Source: Brachybacterium muris
GTDB taxonomy: Bacteria; Actinomycetota; Actinomycetes; Actinomycetales; Dermabacteraceae
Assembly (NCBI RefSeq): GCF_016907455.1
Contig: NZ_JAFBCB010000001.1
Span: 2,790,001 to 2,854,000 of the forward strand
DNA length: 64,000 bases
Direction of reading: 5' to 3'
The stretch's first letter is position 1. Each line of letters begins with the position of its first letter. The notes under the pieces are model-generated. The model had not been told where the DNA came from. It saw nothing but the letters and a program-made list of their open reading frames with translations, and did not search any database. This document shows positions 59,303-64,000 of the stretch, piece after piece. The translations under genes and the position numbers were made by a program.

Positions 59303-60595
59303 ATGACACCGAAGTCATCGCACCGCGCCCCCATCTCGACGACCTCCCGCCGCATGTTCCTGGGCTCCGCCGCCGCCGTCACCGCGGCGGCCAGTCTCGC
59401 CGCCTGCGGCGGCGGCGGCGACTCGGGCAGCGTCTCCGGCAGCTCCGAGATCGTCCTGTGGATGTACCCGGTCGTCCCGGACGAGAACAAGAGCCAGGAG
59501 TTCTGGAACAAAGTCAAGGACGACTTCAACAGCAAGAACGAGGATGTCCAGCTCGCCATCGAGCTGCTGCCCTGGGACGGCCGCGACGAGAAGATCGCCA
59601 CCGCGATCGCCGGCAAGGAGGGCCCGGACATCGTCCTGCTCACCCCGGACCTCACCCTGAACTACTTCACCACCGGCGGCCTCAAGCCGGTGGACAAGGC
59701 GATCGAGTCCATCAAGGACGACTTCCTGCCCAGCTCCCTGGAGGCGGTCACCTTCGAGGGCGGCCTGTACGGCGTCCCGATCTACAACACCTCCACCACC
59801 ACCGCCTACAACAAGAAGCTCTTCGAGGAGGCCGGCATCGACGCCCTCCCGGAGACCTGGGACGAGGTCAAGGCCGCCGCTCCCGCCCTCGCCGAGAAGG
59901 GCGTCGTGGCGATGGACTACGTCGGCTCCCCGAACATGACCCTGAACCTCAGCTTCTACCCGCTGCTGTGGCAGGCCGGTGGCACCGTCTTCACCGAGGA
60001 CGGCTCCGACATCGCCTTCGACGGCCCCGAGGGCGTCGAGGTCCTGCAGTTCCTCGTCGATCTCAAGGGCATGGGCGGCATCCCGGAGGACGCCGCCACC
60101 AAGGACAACGACGTCGAGGGCGGCGGCCTGGGCAACGGCAAGACCGCGATGGGCTACGCCCTGTCCATGTCCGAGGTCGAGCTCATGAAGGCCGGCGTCG
60201 GCGAGGAGAACGTCGTGGTCGGCCAGCCGCTGAAGAACAAGGAGCAGGCGAGCTTCGGCATGCCGGGCGTCCTGGCGCTCACCGCGATCAACGAGAACGA
60301 GGACGCGGCCGCCAAGGTGCTGCAGTACCTCGCCTCGCCCGAGGTGACCGACGAGCTCATCAAGATCGCCAGCCAGTTCTCCTCGCTCAAGGACGCCGCC
60401 CCGCCGGCGGACGACGAGGCCACCAAGGCGTTCACCGAGGCGCTCGAGTACGCGCGCCCCGGCGAGATCTACCCCAAGTCGCGTCAGGTGATGGAGGTCC
60501 TCAAGCCCCACATCCAGTCCGCGCTGCAGGGTGACAAGACCCCCGAGGAGGCCATCAAGGCGGCCGCCGAGGAGGCGCGCGGGGTCCTCGGCTGA
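59303..60595 (+). CDS. ABC transporter substrate-binding lipoprotein
   Basis: 430 residues, family 1 sugar-binding protein. The leader has a twin-arginine-like start (TSRRMFLGSAAA) and lipobox LAAC (Cys about 36), followed by a Gly/Ser linker. The mature part has GKEGPDIVLLTPDLTLNYFTTGGLKPVD and YNTSTTTAYNKKLFEEAGI. Ribosome site AAGGAGAG upstream of ATG 59303. Only weakly like the other binding protein in this window (33401). Transports the substrate of this LacI-controlled locus. Confidence 0.92.
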   Translation: MTPKSSHRAPISTTSRRMFLGSAAAVTAAASLAACGGGGDSGSVSGSSEIVLWMYPVVPDENKSQEFWNKVKDDFNSKNEDVQLAIELLPWDGRDEKIATAIAGKEGPDIVLLTPDLTLNYFTTGGLKPVDKAIESIKDDFLPSSLEAVTFEGGLYGVPIYNTSTTTAYNKKLFEEAGIDALPETWDEVKAAAPALAEKGVVAMDYVGSPNMTLNLSFYPLLWQAGGTVFTEDGSDIAFDGPEGVEVLQFLVDLKGMGGIPEDAATKDNDVEGGGLGNGKTAMGYALSMSEVELMKAGVGEENVVVGQPLKNKEQASFGMPGVLALTAINENEDAAAKVLQYLASPEVTDELIKIASQFSSLKDAAPPADDEATKAFTEALEYARPGEIYPKSRQVMEVLKPHIQSALQGDKTPEEAIKAAAEEARGVLG

Positions 60596-60617
60596 TCCCG
60601 TCCGCCATCGCTTGACA

Positions 60618-60653
60618 CGGGGAGCGGTCGCGGCTGTGCCCGACCGCTCCCCG
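60618..60653 (+). terminator. intra-operon hairpin after the binding-protein gene
   Basis: CGGGGAGCGGTCG (60618-60630) and CGACCGCTCCCCG (60641-60653) form a perfect 13-bp stem. In such operons a hairpin here typically protects or partly terminates the binding-protein mRNA, so that it exceeds the permeases. Confidence 0.65.
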
Positions 60654-60672
60654 CTTCCCTGAGGAGACCCCC

Positions 60673-61620
60673 ATGTCCGCACCCCCCGCCCCCGGCGCCG
60701 CGCCGACGACCCCGTCGGAGGCGCAGCGCGCCCCGCTGCGCCAACGCTCCTGGAAGAGCCGGATGCGCGAGCCGCTCACCGGCCTGATCTTCATCCTGCC
60801 GATGCTCGTGCTGTTCGTGATCTTCCGGTACGTGCCCACGCTGGGCGCCGGATTCATGAGCTTCACCGACTACAAGCTGTACGGCGGGTTCGAGTTCGTG
60901 GGACTCGACAACTACACCGATCTGATCGGCGACACCCTCTTCCTCAACAGCGTGAAGATCACCCTGCTGTACGCGGTAATCTACGTGCCGCTGATCTTCA
61001 TCGTCGCCATGGGCACCGCCCTGCTGCTGAACACCGTGGTGTGGGGGCAGGGCTTCTTCCGCGGCGCGATCTTCCTGCCCTATGTCACGTCCTTCGTGCT
61101 GGCCGGCATCATCTGGCTGTGGGTCTACCAGGGCGACGGCCTCATCAATGGCATCATCACGCAGCTGGGTGGTGATCGGATCGCCTTCGTCACCGGCGGC
61201 CAGATGGAGGTCCTCAGCTCCCTGGCCGTGGTCTCGGTGTGGAAGGGCTTCGGCTATTCGATGCTGATCCTCATGGCGGGCCTGAAGTCAGTACCCGAGG
61301 AGTATCACGAGGCCGCGAAGATTGACGGGGCCGGTGCGGTGCGCCGCTTCTTCTCGATCACGCTGCCGCTTCTGAAGCCGGTCATCTTCTTCGTCATGGT
61401 GATCGAGACGATCGCCGCCTTCCAGGTCTTCGACACGGTCTACGTGATGACCGGCGGCGGCCCGGCCCGCGCCTCGAACGTGCTGGTCTACATGCTGTAC
61501 CAGCAGGGCTTCCAGTTCTTCAACTTCGGCTACGCCGCCGCGATCGGCGTCGCGCTGTTCGTGATCGTCTTCCTCATCTCGATCGTCCAACGTTTCTTCC
61601 TCGACAGGGAGGTCTCATGA
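60673..61620 (+). CDS. carbohydrate ABC transporter permease (MalF type)
   Basis: 315 residues with six helices; the EAA loop is EEYHEAAKIDGAGAVRRFFSITLPLLKP. The N-terminal 30 residues are Pro/Arg-rich and cytoplasmic. Ribosome site GAGGAG upstream of ATG 60673. The stop overlaps the next permease start by four bases. Confidence 0.93.
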   Translation: MSAPPAPGAAPTTPSEAQRAPLRQRSWKSRMREPLTGLIFILPMLVLFVIFRYVPTLGAGFMSFTDYKLYGGFEFVGLDNYTDLIGDTLFLNSVKITLLYAVIYVPLIFIVAMGTALLLNTVVWGQGFFRGAIFLPYVTSFVLAGIIWLWVYQGDGLINGIITQLGGDRIAFVTGGQMEVLSSLAVVSVWKGFGYSMLILMAGLKSVPEEYHEAAKIDGAGAVRRFFSITLPLLKPVIFFVMVIETIAAFQVFDTVYVMTGGGPARASNVLVYMLYQQGFQFFNFGYAAAIGVALFVIVFLISIVQRFFLDREVS

Positions 61621-62510
61621 GCACCGCGACCACCACGTCGGCCTCGTCGGCCGCGACGAGCGCGCCCCAGCGCCGGACCCGCCTGTCCCGCCCGAAGTCC
61701 CATCTGACGCGCGGCCAGCTGCCGGCGATCCTCCTGCTGCTGGCGCTGTGCGTCTTCACCGTCGGGCCGTTCATCGTCATGCTGATCCTGGCGCTGACCC
61801 CGGTGGGCGCCCAGACCATCCCGTTCCGCTGGCCGGACACGCTCACGCTGGAGAACATCACTCGCGTGCTGCAGCAGCAGAGCCTGAAGCGCTGGGTGTG
61901 GAACTCCTTCGTCTACTCCGTCGTCTCCGTGGTGATCATCCTGTTCACGGCGGCGATGGCCGGCTACGCCTTCGCGAAGAAGCGCTTCCCGGGCCGCGAC
62001 GTCATCATGTGGTCGTTCCTGGCGACCCTGATGGTCCCCACCCAGGCGACGCTCATCCCGATGTTCGTGCTGATCTCGAACCTGGACGGCATCAACACCT
62101 ACTGGGGTCTGATCGTGCCGACCCTGGCGAACTCGCAGGCCGTCTTCCTCATGCGCCAGTTCATCCGCGATCTGCCCGATGAGCTGTTCGAGGCGGCCCG
62201 CGTGGACGGCGCTGGCGAGTGGACGGTGTTCCTGCGGATCGTGCTGCCCTCGACGAAGCCGATCCTCGCGACCCTCGGCATCTTCGTGTTCCTGTGGCAC
62301 TGGAACGACTTCCTGTGGCCGCTGGTCATCGCGCAGAGCGACCGGATGAAGACTCTGACCGTAGGCCTGGCGGGACTGAACTCCGAGAGTGTCTCGACCT
62401 CGAACCTGATGGCGGCCTCCGCCGTCAGCGTGGTCCCCTGCCTCGTGATCTTCTTCCTGCTCCAGCGCTACCTGGTCAACAGCATCACCATGAGCGGCAT
62501 CAAGGGCTGA
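61617..62510 (+). CDS. carbohydrate ABC transporter permease (MalG type)
   Basis: 297 residues with six helices and the EAA loop DELFEAARVDGAGEWTVFLRIVLPSTKP. ATG 61617 overlaps the MalF-type stop (ATGA). No ATPase gene follows, so, as for the amino-sugar importer, a shared MsiK-like ATPase elsewhere is expected. Confidence 0.93.
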   Translation: MSTATTTSASSAATSAPQRRTRLSRPKSHLTRGQLPAILLLLALCVFTVGPFIVMLILALTPVGAQTIPFRWPDTLTLENITRVLQQQSLKRWVWNSFVYSVVSVVIILFTAAMAGYAFAKKRFPGRDVIMWSFLATLMVPTQATLIPMFVLISNLDGINTYWGLIVPTLANSQAVFLMRQFIRDLPDELFEAARVDGAGEWTVFLRIVLPSTKPILATLGIFVFLWHWNDFLWPLVIAQSDRMKTLTVGLAGLNSESVSTSNLMAASAVSVVPCLVIFFLLQRYLVNSITMSGIKG

Positions 62511-62527
62511 TCGTTCCTGGTGCGGCC

Positions 62528-62564
62528 GCGCCCCGTCTCTCCGCTGCTGCGGGAGGCGGGGCGC
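62528..62564 (+). terminator. terminator hairpin of the importer operon
   Basis: GCGCCCCG (62528-62535) pairs with CGGGGCGC (62557-62564), extended by TCTC/GAGG with one T-G. It begins 18 bases after the permease stop. The following 98 bases to the LacI gene end show nothing else. Confidence 0.65.
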
Positions 62565-62662
62565 TGTCGGTCTGCGGGCGCCGGTGCGAGCTCGGGTGCG
62601 AGGGGAACGGCCGACGGGTGGGTCAGAACCGCCGACGGGCCGGGCGGGCGCGAGCCCCCGTC

Positions 62663-63679
62663 TCAGGAGCGGGCGGGCCCGGTGGAACTGCGCACGACGA
62701 GCCGAGGGTAGGTCTCTCGCACGCTGAGATCGCCATCGAGGCCCCGCAGCCCCAGCTGCATGGCGAGCCGCCCCATCTCCTCCAGGGGGAGGTGCATCGT
62801 GGTCAGCGACGGCACCATGTCCGCGGCCGGACTGATGTCGTTAAAGCCGGTGACGGAGATCTGCCCGGGCACGTCCACCCCGGACTCCCGCAGGCGCGTG
62901 AGCGCGCCGAAGGCCAGCTGATCGGCGCCGCAGGCGATCGCGGTGACCTCGGGATGCTGGGCCAGGACGCGGCCGGTCGCCTCGTAGCCACCGTCGCGGT
63001 TCGGCTCGGCGCCGCATTCGACGAGGCCGCCCCCGAAGACGTCGCGGAACCCCTCGACGCGGTCCGTGATCGTCAGCAGCCGCTCGGTGCCGGCGAGCAT
63101 CGCGACCCGGCGGTGGCCGAGATCGTGCAGGTGCTGCGCGAGCTGGCGGGCAGATTCGCGGTGGTCCATGAGTACCCGGGAGACGCCGAGCCTCTCGGAG
63201 ACGCGGTGGTGGCCGATGAGGACGCCGGAGTTGCCGCTGTCGACGAAGCCGCGCAGCTGCCTCTCGATGCCCTGGGTGTGCTGCTCGTCGGTGAGGCCGG
63301 AGGCCGCAACGATCATGATGTCAACGCGCTGGGCGCGGAAGCGGACGACGGTGTCCAGCTCCTTGCCGGGCTCACGGTACGTGTTCACCACGGCGACCAT
63401 GTAGCCGGCGCGATCGGCGACCTCATGGATGCCCCCCACCATCTGCGCGAAGAAGGAGTCGGAGACGTCTCCGACGATGACGCCGACGGTGCGGCTGCGT
63501 CCGGACAACAGGCCGCGGGCGTTGGCGTTAGGCACGTAGTCGAGCTCCTCGGCGGCGCGCAGCACGCGCTGACGCGTCTCCTCGGTCACGGGGTAGCGGC
63601 TGCCGGACAGGACGCGCGACGCCGTGGCCAGGGACACATTCGCCCGTTCGGCGATCTGCTTGAGGTTCACGGCGACCAT
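62663..63679 (-). CDS. LacI family transcriptional regulator
   Basis: 338 residues. The helix-turn-helix is at about 5-25 (LKQIAERANVSLATASRVLSG) with a hinge helix NANARGLLSGRS, then a periplasmic-binding-protein-like ligand domain (VGVIVGDVSDSFFAQMVGGI, AIACGADQLAFGALTRLRESG, VTGFNDISPAADMVPSLTT). The C-terminus lacks an obvious tetramer helix. It is convergent with the importer and by location is the repressor for the three 14-bp operators at 56963, 57081 and 59256. The inducer is unknown. I see no copy of the operator before its own start. Confidence 0.93.
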   Translation of the reverse strand: MVAVNLKQIAERANVSLATASRVLSGSRYPVTEETRQRVLRAAEELDYVPNANARGLLSGRSRTVGVIVGDVSDSFFAQMVGGIHEVADRAGYMVAVVNTYREPGKELDTVVRFRAQRVDIMIVAASGLTDEQHTQGIERQLRGFVDSGNSGVLIGHHRVSERLGVSRVLMDHRESARQLAQHLHDLGHRRVAMLAGTERLLTITDRVEGFRDVFGGGLVECGAEPNRDGGYEATGRVLAQHPEVTAIACGADQLAFGALTRLRESGVDVPGQISVTGFNDISPAADMVPSLTTMHLPLEEMGRLAMQLGLRGLDGDLSVRETYPRLVVRSSTGPARS

Positions 63680-63768
63680 GACGGAAGCCTACCGAGGCCT
63701 GCTTCGATGTTCCGGGCCTTCACGAGGTTGTGGACCACAGTCGGGCGCGCACCTGATGGAATGGTCCC

Positions 63769-64000
63769 ATGCGCTTCCTAGGACAACTCATCGTCACAGC
63801 CCTCGCCCTGTGGGTGACCGCGCTGATCCTGCCGGGCATGCACCTGGGCGACGACAGCGCCCCGCTGCTCACCCAGGTGCTCACCATCGGCGCGATCGCC
63901 CTGATCCTCGCCCTGGTGACCACGATCGTGCGGCCCATCCTCTCGCTTCTGGCCCTGCCGATCACCTGCCTCACCCTGGGCCTGTTCCAGCTCGTCATCA
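63769..64000 (+). CDS. small membrane protein, phage holin family 4 / YvlD-like (partial)
   Basis: The first 77 residues are in the window; the gene runs off the right edge. It begins MRFLGQLIVTALALWVTALILPGMHLGDD, with further helices (ILALVTTIVRPILSLLALPITCLTLGLF) matching the YvlD/DUF360-type proteins often labelled phage holin family 4. Despite that label there is no phage context. Function unknown. Confidence 0.75.
   Translation, partial: MRFLGQLIVTALALWVTALILPGMHLGDDSAPLLTQVLTIGAIALILALVTTIVRPILSLLALPITCLTLGLFQLVI

Noticed and set aside
63769-64000. prophage remnant (holin-like protein)
   Set aside because: The family name is historical; no phage genes, integrase or att site are near.

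Overview
The window is chromosomal DNA of a high-GC Gram-positive bacterium. It has actinobacterial hallmarks: dense codon usage, many 4-base ATGA/GTGA gene overlaps, GTG starts, likely leaderless promoters, CUT1-type sugar ABC operons without an ATPase gene, a DCD:DUT-like dCTP deaminase and a CopD/CtaG fusion. My best guess is Micrococcales, perhaps Dermabacteraceae such as Brachybacterium; this is inference, since no 16S gene is present.

Layout. 0-3 kb: a NarL-type two-component pair, a small zincin, and tRNA-Glu, tRNA-Asp and tRNA-Phe genes with strong hairpin terminators. 3.3-7.6 kb: formate-tetrahydrofolate ligase (fhs) split by a complete IS21-family element with a 6-bp target duplication. 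7.6-15 kb: a palindrome, a tandem repeat, and a seven-part Mrp Na+/H+ antiporter operon in which A and B are fused. 15-26.5 kb: an MFS/Atg22-like transporter, dcd with a partner of unknown function, tRNA-Gly, a TetR regulator, an 856-residue membrane protein that looks like a catalytically dead H+-pyrophosphatase, a thioredoxin/NHL protein, two tandem HAD phosphatases and metY. 26.8-36.7 kb: a muropeptide-sugar operon (binding protein, two permeases, NagZ, AnmK, MurQ, MurR) opposite a BadF-type amino-sugar kinase. 36.7-45.7 kb: a flavin monooxygenase, a VapBC module bracketed by direct repeats, CopD/CtaG with two CrcB/FluC proteins, and a branched-chain-type 2-oxoacid dehydrogenase (E1a, E1b, E2) behind a perfect palindromic operator. 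45.7-63.7 kb: a large catabolic locus. 63.8 kb to the end: the start of a small membrane protein.

Two blocks work as units. In the first, a disaccharide or muropeptide sugar is probably imported, cut in the cytoplasm by NagZ, phosphorylated by AnmK or the BadF kinase, and converted by MurQ to GlcNAc-6-P under MurR control. In the second, a secreted beta-propeller protein, two amidohydrolase-like proteins (one lacking its metal ligands), a DegT aminotransferase, two Gfo/Idh dehydrogenases, a 2-hydroxyacid dehydrogenase, an aromatic-type aminotransferase and an MFS carrier lie on the minus strand. Opposite them are an epimerase/SDR, a DapA-like aldolase, an ABC importer and, at the end, a LacI regulator. 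Three 14-bp LacI-type palindromes at the three key promoters tie this together. The substrate is unknown to me, perhaps an aminated or acidic sugar.

The most notable items are the pseudo-pyrophosphatase, this LacI locus with its degenerate amidohydrolase, the repeat-bracketed VapBC, and the cleanly reversible fhs disruption. Family assignments come from reading motifs by eye; no database search was run.
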